Assembly (NCBI RefSeq): GCF_014306625.1
Contig: NZ_JACRYL010000015.1
Span: 64,705 to 128,704 of the forward strand
DNA from: Pedobacter fastidiosus
Lineage (GTDB): Bacteria; Bacteroidota; Bacteroidia; Sphingobacteriales; Sphingobacteriaceae
DNA: 64,000 bases
Reading direction: 5' to 3'
Made by a program: the position numbers and the translations under genes. The stretch's first letter is position 1; every line of letters starts with the position of its first letter. The notes below the pieces were generated by a model, which searched no databases, was not told where the DNA came from, and worked only from the letters and a program-made list of their open reading frames with translations. Shown piece after piece: positions 51,105 through 60,251 of the stretch.

Positions 51105-53513
51105 CTATAACTGTTTTTCGAGTTCCTTTTCTATAGTTTTTAAATTGATTGGTTTTACTTCTTTGGCTTTCTTCTCATTTAGGTATTTAACCCCTACTCT
51201 TAAAGCTTTCAAGCCCGAAACGCCTTGTAATTCATCCAATTCTAATAGTTCTAAATCATCGTTTAACAAACCTTGATCTTGCATATATTTGATGTATTCC
51301 ATGTATTCTTTCGCTTCTTCTGCATTAAAATAAACCATAGAAATTTTATGCGGTTGTGTTAAGCGTTCATTTTTGTTTTTGATCAGTACTTTATCAATAC
51401 GTTTTTTAACAATTTCGTAACGGATATTGTAAGCGCCCTCTACATCAAATCTTCGTTCATCATTCCTAAAGCTAATATCAATGGCATTAGAATGGATAAA
51501 AATTAACTGAGTTGTTTCTAATGGTCGTGGCATTTCGCCAATTAAACCTTTAGATAAACGAGCAATTTCTACCATTGATGTTAATTGCCATAATCGGATA
51601 TTTTTTAAATACAATAAATCAAAAGGTTTTTCAGGAGCAATTTCCTGTCCGATGTAAATATCATATTCAACGCCATCCGTTCTAAACTTTGCAAAATAAC
51701 AAGGATAGGAAGTTTGAAGATTTTGTTGTGCAGTTTCTAAATATTGACTCACCTCTGTGTTAATCAATTGCATAGAAACCTCAAGCTGTCTCCTATTTTT
51801 AAAAGCATCGCCAGTTTCTGGAATAATTACTTCAAAATACTTTTCTATAATCTCTGCAGTTTGAGGGTAATTACCTTTAATAATGGATAAGAAAGGATAA
51901 ACTTCAGATTCTAAAAACTCGTTAAGTAAATTTTCTTCGTTTGATGATGCAAAATCACCAATGCGTTTAATCCAATCTTTACAGTTGAATAATAATTTAT
52001 CAGTAAGTTCTAAATAAACATGCTTACGAATGGTTTTCAAGGTGCTGATTAGCGTATTCAACTGAATTCCCATATCATCCTTTAATGCCTTGTTTCGTTC
52101 AATAGTAGAATTACGAATATCAATTGCACCAAATAAGGGGTACATATGTTTAAACGTAACGGTTTCTATCTCCTTAAGTTTATGATAGCTTTTATTTTTA
52201 TTCTGTTGAAGAAAATGCCAAATCGCTTCATTAAATTTCCATTGTACAGAGGGTTGCAAGGCTGTAAATTTATCCATTAGCACTTCATCCATTTTAGCAT
52301 CAAATTCTTCAATACTGTATTGGAAAAGCTGACCGATTAAAGGCATTGCAGGGCGCAATCTTGATAAAAGTTTATCATCTACCTGCACTTCTTTGCTCGA
52401 ATAAACTTCTAAAACACCAGCAAGCTGCGTATTGTAATAAATTGGCAAAACAGAATATGAAGAAACTCCAGCAGCCTTTAAAACTCTTAAAAATGGATCT
52501 TTATCAATCTTATCATCATTTATAGAACTTACAAAAATCGCCCTTGGGTTTTCTTTATATTTATCTACGAGAGAATAAAAAACCTCTTCTTCTAAGTTGG
52601 AAGCTTTAGCCGAATTAATCAGCATACTTTGAGAGAATTCCTTATTATCAAAAACAAGCTTTTTATTAACCGTTAAAAATGGCATTAAACCAAATTCGAG
52701 ATTTCCATTTCCGCCAAGCGTTTTCAAAGCCTGAATAACATGCGTATAAGCTTCTGTTTGATAATTGTGATTAACCAAAGCATCTCTAATGCCATCAATT
52801 GCATGTTGAAGCGTAACATCAGTGATGGAGATTACGCTGAAACCTTCAAAAAGAAAATCCTTTAATGGTAAAACACTATTAAGATATTCTAATTCAGAAT
52901 TATCTTGAAAATGCTGACCAAGTTCTTCGAAATTAATTTCAGGTAGATCGCCTTTATGCAAAATCTCAACAAATTTGGTATCTGTTTGAATATTGTAATA
53001 AGAGGTTAGCTTGGTATCTGGATCTATATGAGCATAAATAATCTCATTTTTTAATACTGAACTGAAATTATAGAAACGGCCTAAAATTAAATTGTAAATA
53101 AATTTTAACTGTTTTTTCTCAACAGGGTCGTTATCCTTAGTTACTTTATTTTTCGGATCGTGATCCTTAAAAAATTTGTAAAATGCATTTGTACTGAAGA
53201 AAATCTGATCTGGAATTGGCGTACTTAACGCCCAAAAAAGATCATCTTCGTTTGCCATTAAAGGCGTTAGAATTGTAAAAATCAATTCTAATGTATCTTT
53301 ATATTTCGATAGTTCTTCAGCTTTAATGTTGCCTAAAAGGGCTTCGTTTTTCTGAATTTTTTCTAGCAAAAATCTATAAAATTCTGATTTTACAGATTGC
53401 TCTGTTTTTAATCTGGTTTTTAAATATTCCACAAGGGGGCGGAATGACAGATTAGATTCTACCTGGCAATGAATACATTCGTTTTTGTTAATCTGTATTA
53501 CATTGGTGTTCAT
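51105..53513 (-). CDS. Large GAF-domain protein
   Basis: An 802-aa cytoplasmic protein with no membrane segments. A GAF-like domain is at about residues 290-400 (LRVLKAAGVSSYSVLPIYYN, then AGVLEVYSSKEVQVDD). The rest is helical and has no recognised catalytic motif. A Cys-x-His-Cys run (CIHC) lies near the N-terminus. Proteins with this build are conserved in Sphingobacteria without known function. No output domain such as a kinase or HTH is visible. It is a single gene with its own terminator. Confidence 0.7.
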   Translation of the reverse strand: MNTNVIQINKNECIHCQVESNLSFRPLVEYLKTRLKTEQSVKSEFYRFLLEKIQKNEALLGNIKAEELSKYKDTLELIFTILTPLMANEDDLFWALSTPIPDQIFFSTNAFYKFFKDHDPKNKVTKDNDPVEKKQLKFIYNLILGRFYNFSSVLKNEIIYAHIDPDTKLTSYYNIQTDTKFVEILHKGDLPEINFEELGQHFQDNSELEYLNSVLPLKDFLFEGFSVISITDVTLQHAIDGIRDALVNHNYQTEAYTHVIQALKTLGGNGNLEFGLMPFLTVNKKLVFDNKEFSQSMLINSAKASNLEEEVFYSLVDKYKENPRAIFVSSINDDKIDKDPFLRVLKAAGVSSYSVLPIYYNTQLAGVLEVYSSKEVQVDDKLLSRLRPAMPLIGQLFQYSIEEFDAKMDEVLMDKFTALQPSVQWKFNEAIWHFLQQNKNKSYHKLKEIETVTFKHMYPLFGAIDIRNSTIERNKALKDDMGIQLNTLISTLKTIRKHVYLELTDKLLFNCKDWIKRIGDFASSNEENLLNEFLESEVYPFLSIIKGNYPQTAEIIEKYFEVIIPETGDAFKNRRQLEVSMQLINTEVSQYLETAQQNLQTSYPCYFAKFRTDGVEYDIYIGQEIAPEKPFDLLYLKNIRLWQLTSMVEIARLSKGLIGEMPRPLETTQLIFIHSNAIDISFRNDERRFDVEGAYNIRYEIVKKRIDKVLIKNKNERLTQPHKISMVYFNAEEAKEYMEYIKYMQDQGLLNDDLELLELDELQGVSGLKALRVGVKYLNEKKAKEVKPINLKTIEKELEKQL

Positions 53514-53657
53514 TGTATAAGTTTTATAATAGACGTAAAATTAAATGGTGTATGTTATTAATTGCTAATTGTTTACAAAGATACATACACGTTAAACGAT
53601 TGTTGGTCTGCTTAACGTAATACTTGGATTATCTATCTATAATTATGTTACACAAAT

Positions 53658-56600
53658 TTAGTACCTAAAATTTACAGAAACGTATGGATACCAGCCATCT
53701 GTAGAGTGTCCCATCACAAATCGTACAACTGTGAGTGATGCTGGAGCAAAATATACGCCCCCACCTACTCCATGATGCCATGCTGTAGAAGCTTCATCGC
53801 GTTTCCAAACCCTGCCCACATCGTAAAACCCTAATAAACCCACCTGCCCTGGCAAAACATAACTTACCAAATCGCCTAGTTTAGCCCTCAGTTCTAAATT
53901 ATTATAGAACATATTTTCTCCTGCAAATCTAAATTGACGGTAACCCAATAAATTTCCTTGTCCGCCGAGGTAAAGTGCTTGATAAAAAGCGGGTTTACCA
54001 ACAGTTATACCACCACCAAAACGATCAGCTAGTATAAAAGCTTTTCTACCATCGAGATTTTTATATAAGGAAATACTGGCCGTTAACTGACCGAAAGAAT
54101 TAGAATATTTGTTTATGCCTTTGTAACCAACCAATTTAAAATCTACATAACTCCCTAAAGTTGGCAATAAATCATTATCACGGGTATTGTTGGTGAAATT
54201 TACCGTCGCACCAGCGAACATCTTTTCATTATCAATCGTTAAACTATCAGATGAGTGCAGTTGAGCTGTATTTCTAATAAATCTCCCATCGTTATCATCT
54301 GCGTCCAATTTATAATACTGAAAAGATGGGCCAACACTAAATGTAGATTTTGGTCTTCTCCAACGAATCATTGGATCTACCTGATAAAGATTAAATCTGG
54401 CACGGTAGTATTTTATATCATCGCCATGTTCATCAAAATGAGTTTCGTTACCCAAACCAAAAAAGTTCTGTGTGTTGTTAGGTGCGTTAGCATCAGCTTT
54501 TAAAATGAAATCGCCTTTTCCTAAGGCTTTAAGCCACTCACCTTTGTAATTAAATCTGAAAGCAGAAGTAGAAAACGAGTGTAAGAATGAAATGGTTTGC
54601 GAATTGCCATAAGGTTGTTTTCTAAATCCTGGATTAGTTTGTTTATAAACTAAGCCGGCCAATAAACCATCATCATTGTTATACCCTGCATTTAAGTTTA
54701 ATGAACTTCTACTGTACATATCTTTTGGAATGTAGCTGAAGTTTGAGGTGTCGTTTGAAATAATCTTTCTAACCTTATCTGCATCTTCTCCTTTGTATGT
54801 GGCCTTATCTTTTCTACCATAAAGTTTTACAGAAGCATTTGTATTTTCAAAATCGTAGTATTTAGTTCCTTTACCACCAATTATGCGAAGTTTTATATTC
54901 GAAGTTTTGTTGTTCAAAATTGAACTATCATTACCATTGTGCATGTAAACGCGGATTTCTTTGGTCACCTTCGGATCAAAAACACGGTTAAATAATTCTT
55001 CCTTAATATTTCCTTCTTTCGAAATTTTATTGATTTTAATGGCCATTCCATTATCTGGGCCATCAGAAATATTGATAAGCTCATTTTTATTGGTCACTTC
55101 GATATCTACAATCCGATTAAAGAAATGATAATAATCATTCATCATCTTCGGCAACATCTCGATTCTTTTTTTCATTTGCGCTAAAAGCTCATCGTGATGC
55201 AAAGAATAGCTCGGCTCAGGAAGTTTCCTCAATGCTTTTTCAAAAACAGCATCATTGTATTTTGAACAGAAATCTTTAACAGTTTTATCCCATTCTTCCT
55301 CGCTGATGTTTGCTGTCCACCGACTGCTAATCTCTCTTCCCTCCCATAAAAACCAATCAATTCTATTAATATCCCTTTCGTATCCCTGCATCATTGGCAA
55401 AAGTGAAGAGGTTTGTGTAAAGCGCTGTAAAAAACCATCAGCTCTAAAGAAAACCTGATCCCGATCTCGTGGAATTGGTGTGTAATGTGAGCCACCATCC
55501 TTTTTAGTTTCTTTCCAACGCCACTGGTCTTCGTGCCTATCCCAATCTCCTAGCAAAACATCTAGCGATCTTGCCCTTAACCAAGCTGGCCCATCCAAAG
55601 TATTGTCGTTATCATCGGTAAGCTTCTTATCCATTTTTGGAGAGCTGTCTGATTCGCCTACAGGTTCTCTTTCTTCCAACAAGCATAATGTATTGGCAAA
55701 AGCAGGCTCAAATTCGCCTAAATTATCATCAGGAGAAACCCAACCGATGATCGGATTAGTATGTGGAACCCCACCAGCTTTTGCAAGTTCTGGTACAACA
55801 AGAGCAGAAAACGGGTGTTGTGCAGACATATTATCCTTAATAATATCCTTTGCAAAGGTTTCTCTGAGCTGTGCGGGTAAAAGCACTTCAGGATATTTTT
55901 CTACACTGCGAAGCACATATTCCTTACCATCTTTGTCCTCCAAACGAAGAGAGCGAGATTGATTTCCGCCACCTCGCTGTGTGGCTTTTAATCCACCAAA
56001 AAGTTTTGAAACCCTTAATACGGGAACGGTAGTTTTTTGCGCATATTCTTTACGATAATTTTCTCCAAAAACATATCTATGGAAACGGCCAACGCTATCA
56101 TATTCGGGTTTTATTCTAACAGTGATACTATCCGCTAAAATTGGTTTATCCCTCGCCCTAACCTTTTGAGTAATGGTTTCAAATTTCTTTGTATAAGTAA
56201 AAACAAGCTTAACGCCAGAATCTGCATAGATATAATATTCATAGCGCATATCATTATTCATTAATTGATCAGCAACCACATAACCTTGTTGCATTTCATG
56301 AAATAGAGAGTTTTTGCCTTCTTTATTTGGAGAGACTTTAGAGCCGGCACCGCTGATTATTTGAAGTTGCTTACTTTTTATTAGTTGCAAGCCATGTTCG
56401 TGACCAGCAACATAGGTTACGTTAGGATAATCTCCAAAAACACCATTAACAGATTTAATCATGTCTTTATAAGCAGGATGATTTAAATCTTCGGGGCTTA
56501 ACAAAGTAGACCGTAAAATGGGATAAACTGACCCAAGAACCGGCATTGGGATATAAAAGTTTTTATTGAGCGATGTTAATGGGAATAGGTGGTTCCTTAA

Positions 56601-57263
56601 ATTAAAATATCCACCGTGTGGGCCATAACTTTGAAATGGATGATGTGAAGCCAAGAGAATAACTTTACCTTTATTTTGCTCTAGCAACTCTTCCATTTTC
56701 ACCAAGACTTCGTCTTTGGTTCTGCAGTCGCATTCGCCAGCCGAATTTTGTTTATTATATGGAAAAAGCCACCATTCACTATCGTAAGCAATGATGGTTA
56801 GTTTATCCGTAAGTTGGATGGCAACTGGATCGGGGCAACCATTTTGCGGAAGTAATTTTAGTAAGGGATCGTTTTGCGCTTTTAAAAAATCATCCTGAGC
56901 TTTAATTTTAGCCAAACCTTTAGGTCCAGATTTATCCCAATCGTGATTACCGGGAACAAAATAAACCGCAGCGCCCATTTTGCGCATTGGTTCATATTGC
57001 GATTGAAGAATTTTCTTGGTGTCTTCTTCCTCTATACTTCCTGGCAAACCCATTCCTGTTGGGTAAATGTTATCGCCGAGATAAATTACTGTGGTTTTTT
57101 TTGGAATAATCTGTTTTGCTGCGTTTTTTAAATCCTGCATTTGACCAGGATTCATTTCTCCGGCATCGCCGAATAAAATTACACGGTATTTAACATCACT
57201 TTGTGCTGAGGCAGTGAAATAAAGTAAAAATAAGAATGAAAATAGGGTAAAATTTTTAATCAT
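53658..57263 (-). CDS. Calcineurin-like phosphoesterase / kinase-like / Omp85-barrel fusion
   Basis: A 1201-aa exported outer-membrane protein. Signal peptide to about 20. Residues 25-350 are a metallophosphoesterase with all motifs: GDAG (32-35), GDN (63-65), GNHD (105-108), HH (207-208) and GHEH (287-290). Residues 420-690 form a domain with GDWDRHEDQ (572-580) and PIPRDRDQ (596-603), like the catalytic and metal loops of atypical (PI3K/CotH/FAM20-like) kinases; the lysine-strand part may be YVLRSVEKYP. Residues 860-1201 are an Omp85-type barrel (GGQGNLLGYRQFRFAGENMF, ends in NFRY). Last gene of a four-gene operon. Confidence 0.85.
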   Translation of the reverse strand: MIKNFTLFSFLFLLYFTASAQSDVKYRVILFGDAGEMNPGQMQDLKNAAKQIIPKKTTVIYLGDNIYPTGMGLPGSIEEEDTKKILQSQYEPMRKMGAAVYFVPGNHDWDKSGPKGLAKIKAQDDFLKAQNDPLLKLLPQNGCPDPVAIQLTDKLTIIAYDSEWWLFPYNKQNSAGECDCRTKDEVLVKMEELLEQNKGKVILLASHHPFQSYGPHGGYFNLRNHLFPLTSLNKNFYIPMPVLGSVYPILRSTLLSPEDLNHPAYKDMIKSVNGVFGDYPNVTYVAGHEHGLQLIKSKQLQIISGAGSKVSPNKEGKNSLFHEMQQGYVVADQLMNNDMRYEYYIYADSGVKLVFTYTKKFETITQKVRARDKPILADSITVRIKPEYDSVGRFHRYVFGENYRKEYAQKTTVPVLRVSKLFGGLKATQRGGGNQSRSLRLEDKDGKEYVLRSVEKYPEVLLPAQLRETFAKDIIKDNMSAQHPFSALVVPELAKAGGVPHTNPIIGWVSPDDNLGEFEPAFANTLCLLEEREPVGESDSSPKMDKKLTDDNDNTLDGPAWLRARSLDVLLGDWDRHEDQWRWKETKKDGGSHYTPIPRDRDQVFFRADGFLQRFTQTSSLLPMMQGYERDINRIDWFLWEGREISSRWTANISEEEWDKTVKDFCSKYNDAVFEKALRKLPEPSYSLHHDELLAQMKKRIEMLPKMMNDYYHFFNRIVDIEVTNKNELINISDGPDNGMAIKINKISKEGNIKEELFNRVFDPKVTKEIRVYMHNGNDSSILNNKTSNIKLRIIGGKGTKYYDFENTNASVKLYGRKDKATYKGEDADKVRKIISNDTSNFSYIPKDMYSRSSLNLNAGYNNDDGLLAGLVYKQTNPGFRKQPYGNSQTISFLHSFSTSAFRFNYKGEWLKALGKGDFILKADANAPNNTQNFFGLGNETHFDEHGDDIKYYRARFNLYQVDPMIRWRRPKSTFSVGPSFQYYKLDADDNDGRFIRNTAQLHSSDSLTIDNEKMFAGATVNFTNNTRDNDLLPTLGSYVDFKLVGYKGINKYSNSFGQLTASISLYKNLDGRKAFILADRFGGGITVGKPAFYQALYLGGQGNLLGYRQFRFAGENMFYNNLELRAKLGDLVSYVLPGQVGLLGFYDVGRVWKRDEASTAWHHGVGGGVYFAPASLTVVRFVMGHSTDGWYPYVSVNFRY

Positions 57264-57297
57264 AGCCTAGCATTTATCGGTATTTGGAAACCTAAAT

Positions 57298-58200
57298 TTA
57301 CGGTTTCTTATGTTTAAACATTAAAATATTTCCAGCGGCTAAAGTACCACCTTCATTTGAGATATAAAGGTTGTTGTCTTTATCAAAAGCAATTCCTTCA
57401 GGTTGGTTAAATAAGCTTCCGTCTAAAGGATAAGTCGCTTTTACTTTAAAATTCTCATCGGTAACCACCAATAATTTATTTACCGAAGAAAGCACGTACC
57501 ATTCATTAGTTTGCGGGTTCTTGGCCATTGCAGAAGGACGGAATCTTGTTTTATCGCTTCCTGAAGATGCGGCAATTTCTTTGTGCGATAAGCCAAATTC
57601 GCCACTTGATTTTAAAGAACCATCTGCAGCAAAACTAAATGCATAAATGCTAGATTTTTTCGCCTTAGAATCTGGTTTACTGTCTTTAGTTAAAATGTAA
57701 ATTAAACCTGCTTTTTCATCTGCAGCCAAACCTTCATATTCCGCTTTCGGAACCAAATCTTTTGTTTTAACAACATCTACAATCTCTGGTTTATTAATTT
57801 CTGAAATAGGAAAAGTATGCAATTCACCATTACTTTTTAACACAACTACATGATCTTTAATAATTGTTAAATCTTCATAATCGCCTTTGCCACCAAACTT
57901 TGTAAACTTAGATTCTTTATCACTTAAACCCAGGTGAAATAAATCTCCATCTTCATCCTGAATGGCAAAAACCTCTTTCGGATCGCCGTTATGAAAAACA
58001 ATGCCAGAGATTTCGAAAAGATTGTGCGGCATATTGTATTTTACCGGATTTTTTAAATCGTAAGGAAAGTCAGCTTTTGGCTGATCAGCCTGCGTGGCTG
58101 TTTCGCCATCTTTATGTTCTGCATTAACGCAAGAAATACCGAAAAAGGCAATAGCTGTTAAAACAAGGATAAACGATCTGGTGATTTTTGTGTGTTTCAT
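57298..58200 (-). CDS. SdiA-regulated/phytase-like beta-propeller lipoprotein
   Basis: A 300-aa lipoprotein (lipobox FFGISC). The rest is a beta-propeller of the SdiA-regulated type: ISGIVFHNGDPKEVFAIQDE, FGGKGDYEDLTIIKDHVVVL, YEGLAADEKAGLIYILTKDS and NQPEGIAFDKDNNLYISNEG. The SGI...EDL...EGLA pattern is shared with phytase-like esterase propellers, so a calcium-dependent phosphoester hydrolase or a binding protein are both possible. It stands 9 bases after ppk1 and 34 before the phosphoesterase fusion gene. Confidence 0.85.
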   Translation of the reverse strand: MKHTKITRSFILVLTAIAFFGISCVNAEHKDGETATQADQPKADFPYDLKNPVKYNMPHNLFEISGIVFHNGDPKEVFAIQDEDGDLFHLGLSDKESKFTKFGGKGDYEDLTIIKDHVVVLKSNGELHTFPISEINKPEIVDVVKTKDLVPKAEYEGLAADEKAGLIYILTKDSKPDSKAKKSSIYAFSFAADGSLKSSGEFGLSHKEIAASSGSDKTRFRPSAMAKNPQTNEWYVLSSVNKLLVVTDENFKVKATYPLDGSLFNQPEGIAFDKDNNLYISNEGGTLAAGNILMFKHKKP

Positions 58201-58209
58201 AAGAATGCT

Positions 58210-60243
58210 TTAAATTTTGTTTTTTAAATATTGATAAATTTCTTTTTGAGATTCAATCTGAACTTTTCCCATTTCGACAGGAATATTGTTCATGTGCTCA
58301 TTAATAATAACAGCCTGAACGTTGTCCTGTTTTTGAAGATTGAGAATATCTAATATTTCAGCTTTAATTTTCTGATCGTAAATTGGAAAACAAACTTCAA
58401 TTCTGCGGTAAATATTTCTGTTCATCCAATCTGCCGAGCCCAAATACACTTCTTCTTTACCCAAATTGTGGAATACAAAAATACGACCGTGTTCTAAATA
58501 GCGGTCTACAATTCTGGTAATCTTAATGTTTTCGCTCATTCCAGCAACCCCAGGAATTAACCTGCAAATGCTTCTCACAATCATATCGATTTTAACTCCA
58601 GCCTCTGATGCCTCATAAAGCTTATTAATCAAAACCTTCTCTTCCAGATTGTTCATTTTAATGGTTATAGAGGCAGGCTTGCCCATTTTGGCATGATCAA
58701 TTTCTCTATCAATTAAATTTAAAAATGCCTGTTGAAGATTAAATTGCGCAACCAATAAGTGCTTAAACTTGATTAAATCGGGAGATGTAGGTTTCTCTCT
58801 TTTGCGTAGAAAGATAAACAGCAATTCAACCTCACGTAGCATTTCCTTATTAGCCGTCATTAAAATATGATCGGTGTAAAAAGCTGCTGTGCTTTCGTTA
58901 AAATTTCCGGTTGCAAAAAGACCAACGTTACGGGTTCTATTACCGATTTTCCTTTTTACCAAAGCAACCTTTGCGTGAACTTTAAGTGCAGTAACGCTAT
59001 AAATGATCTCAACACCAACGGCCTTCATTTTCTTGGCCCATTTAATGTTGTTTGCTTCATCAAAACGGGCTTTAAGCTCTACTAAAACAGAAACTTTTTT
59101 GCCATTTTTTGCTGCGCTGATTAAAGCATTCACGATTTTAGAATCGCTGGCAACGCGATAAAGCGTTACGCAAATTTCTTCTACCGTTGCATCAACCGCA
59201 GCCTCATTAAAAAAGCGTAAAATGCTATCGTAACTTTGGTAAGGCGTATGAATAATGATATCGTTCTTGTAAATTTCTTCGGTTAAAGTTTTTTCAATAC
59301 CATCAGTATTACAGATTTTAGGCCATTTATCATTGGATAAATTTGGTAGACTTACCGGAAAAGACATAAAATCTTTAAGGTTATGATATTGCCCGCCTTC
59401 TACCATATTGGCTTTTTTTAAATTAAAAAGCTTTTTGAGAAGATCTAAAACATCAGCTGGAATTCCTGGCTGGTGGAGAAAACGAGTAGCCAAACCAAAA
59501 TCTCTTTTTAAAAGCTGTTTTTCAAGCTGATCGGATAAGCTTCCCGAATATTCATCCTTCAAATCAATTTCCGCATCTCTGGTTACTTTAAAACTAAAGC
59601 ACCCTAAAACTTCATCATTTGGAAAAATATAATTGAGATGATTGCGAACAATATCATCCAAGAAGACAATAAAAGTTTCTTTATTCTGCTCGATTTTTAA
59701 AAAACGTGGAAGTTCGTTTGATGGAATATTTAAAATAACAGCCTTAGATTTCGCTTCACTTTTTAGGTTAACCAGAAAATAAAGTTCGTTATTGGATGGA
59801 AAAAAATTCGTAGTGTCATCAACATAAACAGGTTGCAAAAATGCCATCACCTGACTTAAAAAAAATCGGGTTACTTCCTTTTTAATCTCGTCTGGGAAAA
59901 CCTCAGCATAAATTAAATTGATATGATTCTTTTTAAGCTGTGGGATAATATCGGTTTTCAAAACTAGGCCATAACGTTGCTGTTGATCGGAAATAAGCTG
60001 ATTTGCAGTAATTAAAAGATCATCTTCTATCTGAATATCGTTATTTTCTTTGTTGCTTAACTTTTCCAATGCCAAGAGAACTGGCATTCTTACCCGATAA
60101 AATTCATCGAGATTGGAAGAAAAAATAGATAGAAACTTTATTCGCTCCAAAAGTGGAACTGTATTTCTCTCGGCCTCAACCAAAATACGGTCGTTAAATT
60201 TTAGCCAGCTTAAATCTCTGTTAAAAAAGGATGTTGCAATCAT
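58210..60243 (-). CDS. ppk1: Polyphosphate kinase 1
   Basis: Makes polyphosphate from ATP, and the reverse. 677 aa, normal length. The N-terminal part shows FFNRDLSWLKFNDRILVEAE. The two PLD-like catalytic histidines are His423 in KVHAKVAL (phospho-acceptor) and His585 in YLEHGRIFVF, with YLGSADWMNRN after it. It is 8 bases after the HD-PycTM gene and 9 bases before the propeller gene, so it is in the middle of one operon. Confidence 0.97.
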   Translation of the reverse strand: MIATSFFNRDLSWLKFNDRILVEAERNTVPLLERIKFLSIFSSNLDEFYRVRMPVLLALEKLSNKENNDIQIEDDLLITANQLISDQQQRYGLVLKTDIIPQLKKNHINLIYAEVFPDEIKKEVTRFFLSQVMAFLQPVYVDDTTNFFPSNNELYFLVNLKSEAKSKAVILNIPSNELPRFLKIEQNKETFIVFLDDIVRNHLNYIFPNDEVLGCFSFKVTRDAEIDLKDEYSGSLSDQLEKQLLKRDFGLATRFLHQPGIPADVLDLLKKLFNLKKANMVEGGQYHNLKDFMSFPVSLPNLSNDKWPKICNTDGIEKTLTEEIYKNDIIIHTPYQSYDSILRFFNEAAVDATVEEICVTLYRVASDSKIVNALISAAKNGKKVSVLVELKARFDEANNIKWAKKMKAVGVEIIYSVTALKVHAKVALVKRKIGNRTRNVGLFATGNFNESTAAFYTDHILMTANKEMLREVELLFIFLRKREKPTSPDLIKFKHLLVAQFNLQQAFLNLIDREIDHAKMGKPASITIKMNNLEEKVLINKLYEASEAGVKIDMIVRSICRLIPGVAGMSENIKITRIVDRYLEHGRIFVFHNLGKEEVYLGSADWMNRNIYRRIEVCFPIYDQKIKAEILDILNLQKQDNVQAVIINEHMNNIPVEMGKVQIESQKEIYQYLKNKI

Positions 60244-60251
60244 TTGCTCCG

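Noticed and set aside
55603..55962. 119-codon plus frame inside the phosphoesterase fusion gene
   Set aside because: Antisense shadow of a conserved coding region; Ser-rich low-information sequence.
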